Below are positions 23,801 to 34,300 of a DNA stretch of 64,000 nucleotides, piece by piece (position 1 is the first letter of the stretch; each line of letters begins with the position of its first letter). The stretch covers positions 20,653,508 to 20,717,507 of the forward strand of contig OZ038464.1 in NCBI GenBank assembly GCA_964036295.1, written 5' to 3'. A program made the translations under genes and the position numbers. A model generated the notes under the pieces. The model saw nothing but the letters and a program-made list of their open reading frames with translations. It was not told the DNA's origin and ran no database searches. The stretch is from Plumapathes pennacea (lineage: Eukaryota > Cnidaria > Anthozoa > Antipatharia > Myriopathidae).

Positions 23801-25969
23801 CAGACGTTCAGTTTCGTCATAATGCATTACCTGTTACCAAGTATATGCTGAGAGGAGAAATTTGCTGTTGATCATATATATATATACATATATAGGGCCT
23901 AATTCTCTAACTGCCCTGCGTAATACCTTTGACAAGTGTTAGGAGAATTGATAGTTTCACGAACTTGACCCCTTGCAAGAAAAATTGATTATTCTCACAA
24001 ACAACAAATGCACGATTACTTATACATACCTGAAACCTAAAAAGTCAAAGAACTATCAAAACAATTATCCTATGTTTCTTGCTGCTCAGGACAAAAAGGC
24101 GAAATCGGCTTGGGACGTAAGGGTTCCCAGGGAGTCCAAGGCCCTAGAGGACCCATCGGTGTCCCAGGAGAGGTTGGCACAAGAGGTGACCCAGGAGTTG
24201 GTGCGAAGGGAGAAACAGGGCGACCAGGAGCGCCAGGTGACATTGGCCCTGAGGGTCCTGTGGGACCTAAGGGGGTCAAAGGCGTCAGAGGAGTGAAGGG
24301 TCTACAAGGACCTAAAGGAGACGAAGGAACTCAGGGACCCAGAGGAACCCAGGGACCAGTTGGCAAGACAGGGGCTCAGGGCGTTAGAGGACCCATAGGT
24401 CAGAAAGGAGAAATCGGCGGAGTTGGACCTACAGGTCCAAAAGGAACCCAAGGAGATGAAGGAGCTAAAGGCGACCGCGGTGAAAGAGGTGTGAAAGGAA
24501 ATCAGGGAGTAAGGGGACCTACAGGTCCTCAGGGCAACAAAGGAGCAACTGGACCACAAGGAATAAAAGGTGAATAACCATCCACATTAATCAACTCCAA
24601 GGCCAAGGTTATACGGGGTTAAGCTCTTCACGGCTGACTTTAGTTTTGGAAAACATTCGACGAGAAAATTCCAGTGTTCTAGCCAAAGAACTAGTGGGTT
24701 CATTTAACTCAAAACATATCTGGGAGAAAAAGAAATAAAATTGTCTTTTATTGCAGGAGAACATGGAGACATTGGTTTGCCTGGTGGTCCAGGAAGGGAA
24801 GGTCCACAAGGTAGTCGTGGAATACAAGGGAAAGTCGGACCCCAAGGCCCGCAAGGCTTAAAGGGAGCACGAGGTAAAAGAAAAGTACTTCCACTTCCGG
24901 ATGTGTGTTGTTTATTGCTTGTGTTTGTATCACGGTAGGCGTGTGTTCGTGTGTAAGCATAAAAAGCGCTTAATCGAATTGGGGACCTCAAGTAAAGGTT
25001 AGGGTTATGTTTGTCCTTCTGGAAACGTAATTATATAGACCTGAAACAAAACAATAAAGGACGATGTTCAGGATACGAAGAAAATATGTTTAATACGGCT
25101 AGTCGCCTCATATACCATCAAACACACGAGTGTAACCACGGGTTGTGTGTATGATGTATGCGCTTACTTGTGTGCCTGTGTTGTGTGGCTATCCAAGTTT
25201 ATTTGCTCAATCGCAGGTGAACAGGGCGACACAGGGAAACAAGGTCCAGCGGGAACTGAAGGCCAGGTCGGTCCACCTGGTCCGCGAGGACTAGAAGGCC
25301 AGATGGGTCCACGTGGATTAAAAGGAATGAAAGGTAATCATTCTAAATTAGTTATTTTCCAGAAAAATGAAAAACGATGTATAGGTGTTTAGAAATATTG
25401 GCAATTTCCTCCCAAGAGTCAAATTTAATTTGGACACTCAAACCTAAGCTGTCATAATATTTTAGAGGCAATAGTAATTTTTGTAGTCTTGGATCAGTTT
25501 TACTGAAAAATGATTAAAATCAACTTTCTACATATGGTTCTCAATGCATTATTTTCTTCAAGGCGCTGTAGGAAGCAAGGGAGAGACGGGCAGCCCAGGA
25601 AAGAAAGGAGATGCAGGGGAGCCGGGCGTCATCACGACAGTCATCTACGAAAACGTAACGACACCAAGCGCAGCGAGGCTAAAGGACGACTCGGATCTCA
25701 TCTGCATCGAGGTGAGCATGGTTTTTGACACAGTCGTGCCCGACCACTGTGACTTCAACGCTACCACAATTGTGACAGCGCTGGCTGAACAACTCAACGT
25801 GAACAAGAACAAGTTCGAAGGCATGAGCTTCTTCACCGTACAACAAGATAGCAACAAGAAGATGGCAATCAAGTTTAAAACCACCAGACCGGTCAAGGAG
25901 GAGATTAAAAGACAGCAAAACCTGCTTCATCTTCCGTTTGATAAGTGCCAGGGAGGAGCTAGTATGTGA
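17664..25969 (+). CDS. Type II transmembrane collagen, gene 2 of 3 (11 exons, about 1179 aa)
   Basis: Shortest paralog, with the same domain order as gene 1 and only three variable cassettes (A-B-A). Exons: 17664-17898, 19291-19713, 20323-20967, 21412-21744, 22376-22600, 23010-23351, 23513-23728, 24090-24569, 24757-24873, 25217-25333, 25563-25969. The whole frame is open and all splice sites are GT-AG. Membrane segment, RNKR site, cysteine pair and C-terminal domain are all kept. Its introns hold few insertions, so it is closest to the minimal gene plan. Residue 79 is Val. Exon F is one triplet longer than in the sisters. Confidence 0.92.
17899..19290 (+). other. Intron 1 of collagen gene 2
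   Basis: Contains the right arm of the exon 1 inverted repeat (about 18100-18285) and sequence shared with the other genes. No insertion or gene recognised. Confidence 0.6.
19291..19713 (+). CDS. Collagen gene 2 exon 2: furin-type site and first Gly-X-Y
   Basis: 423 nt after TTTATTTCAG. RNKR|D, DICIEAQC and RGDTG are conserved with gene 1; only a few residues differ. Confidence 0.92.
19714..20322 (+). other. Intron 2 of collagen gene 2
   Basis: Short imperfect AT tract (19747-19796) where gene 1 has TA repeats and a MITE; the rest is nearly identical to gene 1. Confidence 0.6.
20323..20967 (+). CDS. Collagen gene 2 exon 3
   Basis: 645 nt, same single-residue interruption (GKGIKG) as gene 1. 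Donor GTTGGT. Confidence 0.92.
21412..21744 (+). CDS. Collagen gene 2 cassette A
   Basis: 333 nt, most like the second A of gene 1, but with intact glycine in GAPGPTG. Sequon in GINGTAG. Donor GTACGA. Confidence 0.9.
22376..22600 (+). CDS. Collagen gene 2 cassette B
   Basis: 225 nt, GDRGPKGDVG to GDPGNKG, with the GREGRTGEMGRRG variant. Confidence 0.9.
23010..23351 (+). CDS. Collagen gene 2 cassette A, last position
   Basis: 342 nt, the pre-C subtype, ending GEKGQKGTNGETGAPGVKG. Donor GTGTAG is weak. Confidence 0.9.
23513..23728 (+). CDS. Collagen gene 2 exon C
   Basis: 216 nt, GKPGKVGDIG to GNPGSKG, NRGDVG conserved. Intron in front is only about 160 nt. Confidence 0.9.
24090..24569 (+). 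CDS. Collagen gene 2 exon D
   Basis: 480 nt with the same two one-residue gaps as gene 1. Donor GTGAAT. Confidence 0.9.
24757..24873 (+). CDS. Collagen gene 2 exon E
   Basis: 117 nt, ends GLKGAR. Donor GTAAAA. Confidence 0.9.
25217..25333 (+). CDS. Collagen gene 2 exon F, longer form
   Basis: 117 nt starting GEQGDTGKQG after acceptor TCGCAG. Genes 1 and 3 lack the first triplet because 9 nt across the junction are missing. Confidence 0.88.
25563..25969 (+). CDS. Collagen gene 2 last exon: C-terminal domain
   Basis: 407 nt, nearly identical to genes 1 and 3 including untranslated sequence downstream. Cysteines and the NVT/NAT sequons are retained. Stop TGA 25967-25969. Confidence 0.93.
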
Positions 25970-26031
25970 ACACTCCCAAATTTATTTTAATTCTGGTTTT
26001 GATTCATAGTGTACTTGAGAATAATACAACA

Positions 26032-26037
26032 ATTAAA
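26032..26037 (+). terminator. Candidate poly(A) signal of collagen gene 2
   Basis: ATTAAA at the position conserved in all three genes. Confidence 0.35.
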
Positions 26038-26665
26038 GGAATATCAATCGCACTGCATGCCTGTGCATGAATTGTTGATCTTCAGTTTGTATTTAGAATT
26101 TCGCACAAAATTGGGCCGTGCGGCGGCTGGATAGCAAGAGGTATATGTTCAATGTCTGAAGAACCAGTGAATCTTTTAGTGACGTCAGTAACGATGCACG
26201 TTTTTGGTCCGAAGTTAGTAGAATTTGCAGAACACGCAACTGGAAACTGCATCATTTCTCAGTTTGTTAACCTAACGGTAATCCAAACAACACGAGTCCA
26301 AATACGTGAACCGTCCTCCAGAAAGGACAGGTATACACTAAACCGTTTCCATTTAAAAAACTGAGAAATTTTGCTTGGAGCACTGAAGCAAACTATAAGT
26401 TTAGAATGTCTTGCAGTTACATTTAGACAACTGCATTTGGTTACAATGGCCTTAATAACAACAACACGCCAACGCCCGACGAATTGGAACTTTTTCACAG
26501 AAGATCACGAATTCCAAGCAACTATTCCAATCGTTTTCCAAAGAATGCCAATACTATGTTCACGATATCTCTCAACCACGGAAGAATGATTGGACAAAAT
26601 GTGAATTCTAACTACTTTCCGACTTGGATTTAAACTTTACGATACTTTAAAATATTCCAGTGTAA

Positions 26666-27144
26666 GGTCCCATGCACACGAGCAAGTTTTCTATGACACG
26701 TTTTCTGTGACAAATGATTTGCCCGTGTACACGGTCGAGCAACTTTATTTTTGACAAATTTTCGTTGTTTCTTTTCCTCCTGACTTGGAATTCCATAAAC
26801 TTTTCGCGTGATCTCAAAGCTTCCAGCAAGAGGCTAACTGCATTATTTGGTTAATTCAAAGACTTTGTTGTCAATGTTGTGGATGCCGCCATCTTGACCG
26901 TGCGAACACGCTCGCAAATGAAGACATGGGAGCTAAAGTTTTCCGGAAAACTTTGACAAGTTTTCGTGTACACGAGCAAATTTCACATGTGACAAGTTTT
27001 CCTTGTCATAAAAAAGCTAGCACGCCAGCTTTTCAGCAAATGCATTTGTCACAGAAAATTTGCCCAAATTTTCTCATGTACACGAGCAAAAAAAACTTGT
27101 CGCAGAAAACTTGTCATAGAAAACTTGCTCATGTGCATGGGGCT
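26666..27144. mobile_element. PIF/Harbinger-like MITE after gene 2
   Basis: 479 bp with termini GGTCCCATGCACACGAGC and inverted AGCCCCATGCACATGAGC. TAA is duplicated at 26663-26665 and 27145-27147; the empty site is a single TAA after gene 3 (63461). A 3-bp TAA duplication with GG-type ends fits PIF/Harbinger. No ORF of note. Confidence 0.85.
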
Positions 27145-27428
27145 TAAGCTTCAACTGATCAGATCAGTATTTCCCATTTGTAGGTATTCATATACATATC
27201 CTGCGTCCGTCTAAGCTACAAACCACTGTATGTAGAGCAAGCCTACACAGCAGCCTGAACCTTGCTCAATACTTCAAAAATTGACCCGTACAAGGCATGT
27301 ATCGGACCACAAACAAACATTACACCAGGTGCATAGTGTGAGAAAATCTCCCGACAGATACGTTACCACATTCGATACCAGGAGACTTCGCTCGCGGATT
27401 CTTGTCGTCATCTCTGTTGCGGTCTCAC

Positions 27429-27616
27429 AGGTAAACCTCCCAGATTAATGGGACCCGGTGGTAGAGAATCGTCCTCGTCAGATATACTCTCCTCTTTGTC
27501 TTCACTGTCTTCGTCCTCGTCATCACTTCCTTCTTCGTCATTATTTGAGTCCTCACTCTCTTCGTCATCATCCTCGTCGTCGTCGTCTTCCTCGTCATCA
27601 TCTTCTTCTTCTTCGT
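27429..27616 (-). CDS. Candidate exon for an acidic Asp/Glu/Ser-rich peptide, copy 2
   Basis: Minus-strand frame matching 16961-17154, 6 nt shorter (INLGG instead of INLLMGG) and still open, with the same donor GTGAGA. Same doubts as copy 1. Confidence 0.3.
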
Positions 27617-28113
27617 CTGGTCGGTGAAAACAAATAACAAATCTCAGAAAGGGTTAGGTCAGCTAAAATTGTCTTAGCTGATTCTCAATCGGACGGTATT
27701 CAACATGGACGTCCATTAGACCGAGATTGAGTAGTAAAGACATCGGGTCACACTTTAAGTCGTTTAGTCGTGTTGATTTCTGTAAAAAAAGGCCTTGCTC
27801 GGACAGTTTGGTTCAATTTGGTTTCTGCTTGCGGGAAGTTAGCCTATCATCGGGGCAAGTCCACTGAAGAATCCAGGCTTAGCGTGCTAGTCGTGCTTTG
27901 AACGACAGGCTCGTTATCGGGTTGCACATTCTTGTCTGGGGGTAACGGGCATTTAAACTACTTTTATTCTATTGTACATAGACTAGGATTTAGACGGTCT
28001 CAGATCGAATTTCTGTCGGCAGAGCTGCTTGTTGAGCGAGCCAATGAAAACAGCTCTGGAGTTTACTTAGTTGACGCTCTCAGTTCCTTGAAAAGATTCA
28101 GCTGAATGCTAGC

Positions 28114-28348
28114 ATGGAGACAAACGCTAAGATTGGGTCGAAACCAGAAGAGGACACGCGGTTCTCACAGAGCCATTCTCAGTCAAAAAATGCAGCCAAG
28201 GCTAGTCTGTCAATGTCCATTGTTACGCTGTTAATCTGCATTGCTGTCGCCGTGCGAGTGGAGATCGCCCAACGAGGAGATGCAGAACACTTCCGCTTAC
28301 TGGAAGAGAAGTTTGTACAAGAGCTAAGCGAGCAGAACACAGACAAAG
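28114..28348 (+). CDS. Collagen gene 3 exon 1: anchor and stalk
   Basis: 235 nt, METNAKIGSK and TRFSQSH variants; membrane segment as in gene 1. Donor GTGAGA. Confidence 0.92.
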
Positions 28349-31300
28349 GTGAGAAATTATACTATAATAATGGGAGTTGTTTTGTGAAAGCCATGAATAG
28401 TGTGCACTTATTTGAACGGCCGATGACGCTACATGCTTTTTAAGCTCTGAACGAACCCACGTGGTTTTGATGGTGGGGTTTGTAATCTGACAATGTTGCA
28501 GGTGCTCAATTTAGAAGATTCCTGTGAACCTGGTGTAGAACTCAGTTAAGTTTTATAGTAACTTTTCGATTCCTTGTCCACGGATCCGGGTAAGCTTTAC
28601 TGAAACTAGTGATTGTTATTATTATCACCACAAGGACGAGAGTAAACTGGGGAAATAAATTAAAGTTTGCATTGTGGTTGAATGCGTTTGCTGGAGAGAG
28701 CTTAGGAGAAAAGCGCACAGACGACGAGACAGATTGAACTCTAATGCGCAAAAGATACGCCACTTAAAATACTTGAAAGAATATTTTAGAAACTCTATCA
28801 GGATGACCTGGGACCTGTTGATAATAGAATCAGCACGGCTTCCAATTACTCTGGCACGTATGTCTCCGACAAATAACATGACCAACGACAAATTATGAGT
28901 TTTATACGGTGACAGAGACACCATCACATCCTTTGATGTTTATGCTTGGCAAGTCACTCACATTCGCGGCACGAAACACTACTCCGTCGAAACATCTGTA
29001 AGTTTCGTGCCATTTGCATATTTCAGCCAGCTACGTTTTCGTAAAGAAGTGTTGAGATTATTTTACGCTCACCCGAAGTGAATCTCTTTTCGTCACGTTC
29101 TGTTTTCGCAAGTTTTCCGATTTCCTTCGCGTCAAATTCGTGGGATTTGGCACATGGCTTTGTCTGAGTTCCCGTTAAGATTTAATTTCAAGATACAGTT
29201 ACGCATCAAGTTTATAACATATCAATGGTCTTAGGTCTTAATGGTAATATTTTAGTTCGCACTAACACTGGAGTGGGAGTTATCCTGCGTGTAACCGTTA
29301 CCGAGACTAGAGTGGGATGCTACATAAAACATCTTGAGCCCTTGTTGAGTCAAAATATATTACAATATCTGATTTCTTATTGAGAACTCCCTGCTGGGTA
29401 ATTTAGTTTCATTTGTTATTACCCTTACCCCAAAATGCGGCTCTCCTTTCTAAGTAATGTTATATCAAAACGGCTCAGAAAAAATAGTTCAGCAAGAGCT
29501 AAAATCTCTATATTTCCAAAGGCGAAAATATATATTGTGCGTGTGAATGTGGCATGTTTCTTGTGCATTAGTCTTCATAAAAGGAACTGATCATGGAATA
29601 GCATGTCTGGCACAACCAAAGAATATAATACAATAGCACGGTTTAAAAGAAAAATGAAACTACAACCACAAATACAAGTTACATAAAATTGCATGTTTTC
29701 ATGAATCATTACTTATGTTTACTTACTTGATTACTATATTTTTTCTAATTTAAAAAAGTACTTAAACGCAGACATCAGAAAAACTTTCATAGAGAAAAAA
29801 GACATTTTTTTCCTTTATTGCTGCTGACGAAAGATGCAGCATACTAAATACATCAGACAAGATTTTAGACGCGGCCATATGCGCATGCGCACGACGTCAT
29901 GATGCTCAGCACTGCAAAAGAAGCGAAACTTCGTTCGGATACTATTCGGCAAGCGCTTTTAGTTTGGTGTGAGTCATCAAGCAAACCCTCGTTCGGATCG
30001 ATAAGCACAGTTCGATGAGAGGCATGAAGTTGCGGTCCTATGTTGCAGTTTACCTTGGTTTTGGGAACGTGCTTTTCGGATATGACGGTTAGGTCGATGT
30101 GAGTCCAGTGAGTCATCAAGTTGTAAATACGCCAGTCAGGAAAAGTCGTTGTAAAAACTTGTATTAGCACAGGCGACCGATAGTGCTCAAATTGCAAAGG
30201 CATACATCTCAAAGGTCAATAAACAGAACGAGCAAGTTTCATGAAATACCAGACCCCAACGTCTGGGTCGCCTGTGGCTTTGGGAACGTGCTTATCGGAA
30301 TGATATGTGCGCTGTAATTCGTCAGGAAAAGGCGTTTACCATGGTGTGTCGAAAGGGCATAACACTTCTTATTTGAATCAAGACTGATGCAAACAAGGGT
30401 TCGAATGCGAACGCCGTCTCATAACTGCGTCCTGACGCGCGAGTCGGTCGTTGTGATCTGTTCTGGACAGCGCGTGAAATTTGAGCACAAGCCATAAGTG
30501 TTGACAGAACTTGATGCTTGTTCAAAAGCCATAAGCTTGTCATGATAGCCTTCTTAGGAGCCAGTCGGATACTCAGCCAAACAAACGGCAACATTTCACT
30601 TCCATGTACTTTCAAACAAAAGTGGTCAAACTTTCTTACAGCTCAGTAAGAGTTGATGCATCAATATCTGTTACTTGTATAAGTTTTATTAAATTTATTA
30701 AGTCCTCCTCCTTGTTATACAGAAATATTGGCTAAAATGGTGTTTAAAAATTGGCTATCACTCACTCTAATATCTTGATGTGTAATAAGGAAATAAAGAT
30801 TGATTGAAATGTTGCTTTCGGACTCCTTATTTCAGTAGAGCTGTTCAAACAAATTCACACGCTTTCCCGAAATAAGCGTGATGTTGAGAAAGTCCTGCGC
30901 CTGACAAAATTCAACACAAAGGACATCTGCATCGAAGCACAATGTTCTCCAGGTCCCCCTGGTCCGAAGGGCGAGGAAGGAGCGCATGGGATTCAGGGAT
31001 CCCCAGGAATTCGAGGACCCCAGGGCATTTATGGCGATCCTGGTGTCCTTGGGCCCCCTGGAATCAAAGGAACTCAAGGAGAAAAAGGAGAGGAGGGAGA
31101 AAAAGGAAACACTGGAGACCAAGGAAAACTTGGTATTCCGGGAGAAGAAGGAAAACTTGGCCCAGAAGGACCAGCTGGTCCAAAAGGAGACCAAGGAGAT
31201 GCAGGGCCCAGAGGCGATACTGGACCACGAGGGATCCAGGGACCCGCAGGCCACAAAGGTATGATATTGATATGTTTTCACCCTATTTATAATGAGGCAA

Positions 31301-34300
31301 ATGGTTTTATTACTTTGGTCTTGGCATTTGCTGCGCTTTCAGATTTGGCCAGATTTTTTCATAACTTTTCCCGGTAAAGCAGAGCAGCATTGATTTGCTC
31401 CTGATCTGTTTGAATCACCCAATTGCAAATCATAGTGGAATGCTAGTAACTGCGAGAACTAGTTATGGTTAGACTAAAACGTCCCTCCTCTTCCCTCGGC
31501 CAAGATCGTGTCTTGCGGGAGCGCGCGGAAGCGCCAGGGTGTGAGGAGAATGGGGCAATGCAGGAAGCTCCATTCCCCAGGATCACGATTGTGGAGGGAA
31601 AAGGAGTGACTGCTCACAGTCCTTTGATGTGATGGTTAAGGTTGATAAAAGAATGCTGCACTGACGCCGTGAAGTGCCCTAAGTCTAACTTTGCTCACAC
31701 TCATTTCGTTTAAACTATACCTCCCATAATTATAAAATGGTCCATTTTATATCATTTTGCTTCAGGGGACATTGGTCCTCAAGGCAACACTGGAGTCCTT
31801 GGACCTAAAGGCGAAAAAGGCATCGCTGGAGGGAAAGGTGTGAGAGGTGACAGAGGGCTCCAAGGAACTACCGGGGACAGAGGCAGGAAAGGAGACGAAG
31901 GACCACCAGGAACTCCGGGAAAAGGAACTAAGGGAGATCAAGGAACACCCGGACAAGATGGAGACAAGGGCGACAAAGGAGAGTTAGGTTCAGAAGGACC
32001 ACCAGGCCTCAAAGGAGGCCAGGGGGAGCCTGGGCAAAAGGGGCCTATAGGCCAACAAGGACAACCAGGTACTGCCGGAGACACAGGGGAGCCCGGGCCT
32101 CAAGGGGAGCGGGGACTTAAAGGAGACAAAGGAGCGCTGGGAAGTCAAGGGATACCAGGCCAGACCGGGACCCCGGGACGCTTGGGCAGAAGAGGCCCAA
32201 AAGGTGACGTGGGGCCACGCGGTGCAGACGGATCAGCTGGCGTTGATGGAGAGCGAGGAGTTCCAGGACCCAGGGGTGAGAAAGGTGAAATCGGCCTGAG
32301 AGGTAAGCAGGGGAATCCTGGGAAGAAAGGAGAACAAGGGAGTGACGGACACAGAGGCCCAACAGGAAAGACTGGTCACACAGGGAAACCTGGAGAACCT
32401 GGAACAAAAGGTTGGTAAAGAGTCTTGTTATATTAGGTTAGTCCGGACTGCGGATATCTACCCTTCACAGTTGGTTCAATATACTAGTTAGTGTGTCTAT
32501 TTTGGTATTTGGAACGCCGGAATTTATGAGCCTGTTACTGTTAACAGTGTCTAATTTGAATCAAATCAAGTGTATTTTTTGTAACCGTGCAAATGTCTAA
32601 CGAAGAATATTCCAAAGACACAGTAAATAACAACAGTAAATAACTGTTATTATTGTACAAATCACGTCATAAATAGATTGACCATAAACTCGTACTTAAT
32701 ATTCACCTCTTATCTACCCAATATTAAGTTCGTATGATTTGTTCAGATTGCAATCAAACGTAAAGCAACTAACTCAACATTGAAGCACATTCAAGACATA
32801 GTCATTGAAACAATGCAAAGACTAATACAACAGAATATTTGAGCTTTTCACGCTTTCATCGCTCTAAGCTTATACCTAAATTGTTGTCAAGGTGACCCTG
32901 CCAAAAAGGGCGACAGAGGTGCTAAGGGCGAGCCTGGTGTTACCGGTCCCCATGGTGATCCGGGTGTGGCTGGAAACACGGGAACTCCAGGACCACGTGG
33001 TGAGAAAGGCGTCGAAGGATCCCAAGGACCACGTGGTTTTACTGGTCCAGTTGGAGAACCGGGGCAACGAGGGTTACAAGGTGACCAGGGTTCGAATGGC
33101 ACTGTAGGGCCACGTGGTGCCACAGGAAGACCAGGCCTAGTAGGTTTGAGAGGATTTCAGGGTGACAGAGGAGAATCAGGAAGAAAAGGAGCGACTGGAG
33201 AAACCGGAGAACCTGGAACTAAAGGTGTAGTATGTGCGTCCTGGTGTTTATACGAAGTTTGTGCGCAGGAAGTGAAGTCATAGTGGCATTTGCGATATAG
33301 TTATCTTTGTTATTGCTTGTGACGTCACAAGCTTTAAAATGCAACGATTTTTTTTTTTTATTTTTCTGGGTTAGAGATCTGCATGCGGTGATTGGTTCAT
33401 ATTATCATGTGATTTGTGATGACGTTGTGATCAAGTGACTTGGCGGGCGAGCAGTTTCGCCATTTTGAAGACAGCAAGTTGCTTGCCTTAGTTGGCTCTG
33501 TGGATCATTTTATGGACCGCTCATCTTACTTACAAACGCATACGCCGGCTGCGGTAGACCCATACTAAATTTCATTGAGCGGTTTTGGCTTGGGTCGGTC
33601 CGTTCAGCCTCAAAAGCCATATTGAAAGCCATGAAAGCAAATGCAATGAACTTATCAATGAACTGCATAACTATGCACAACTGTACAGAAATGTACGAAG
33701 AATTTGACATCCAAAACCTTGAGAACTTGAAGGAACAAGCTGAACGAAGCCGCTCGACATACAAAGACGAGAACCTGTGTAAAGACGGCGATTCTTGACA
33801 AGCGCTTGATAGCGGATTATATGGAACTGTTTAGTATGAGGGTGAACTTGAAGGTACTTTGTATTCTTTTACTTTGTATTATTCTTGTTGATACAAGTAA
33901 AGCGTCAGAAAATCTGGCTTTTGTTTGGGATCAAAATTTCACTCTGCTGTGCATTTATGTGCATTTATGTTGTCGTTGCGACATTTTGGCTCGGTGCCAT
34001 GAAGGTCAAACAATCAGTGGAACAGATGGCGTTATTATTTGAAAATTGGGAAATGGCTGAGGAAAAAGTGACCGTTGGTAGATCTCGCTTCGCTCAGTTT
34101 TATTGTATTCCCACAAATGTTTATGTGAAAGAAAACCGAAGTCCTGCAAGACGAAGTCGTGAGCCAAGCCACGTACCCTTGAATAACCTTCCACGCATTT
34201 TGAACAAGAGTAGAAAAAGCAGGCGACTAATACAAGAATACATTTCAAAGAATGTCCCAAAGTCGTCAAAAGTTCATGATTATACCCGAGCTTACGTACT

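Larger units (their letters stand above)
25970..28113. other. Spacer between collagen genes 2 and 3
   Basis: Same layout as the spacer after gene 1, plus the MITE above. It includes acidic ORF copy 2 and the promoter region of gene 3. No other gene seen. Confidence 0.6.
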
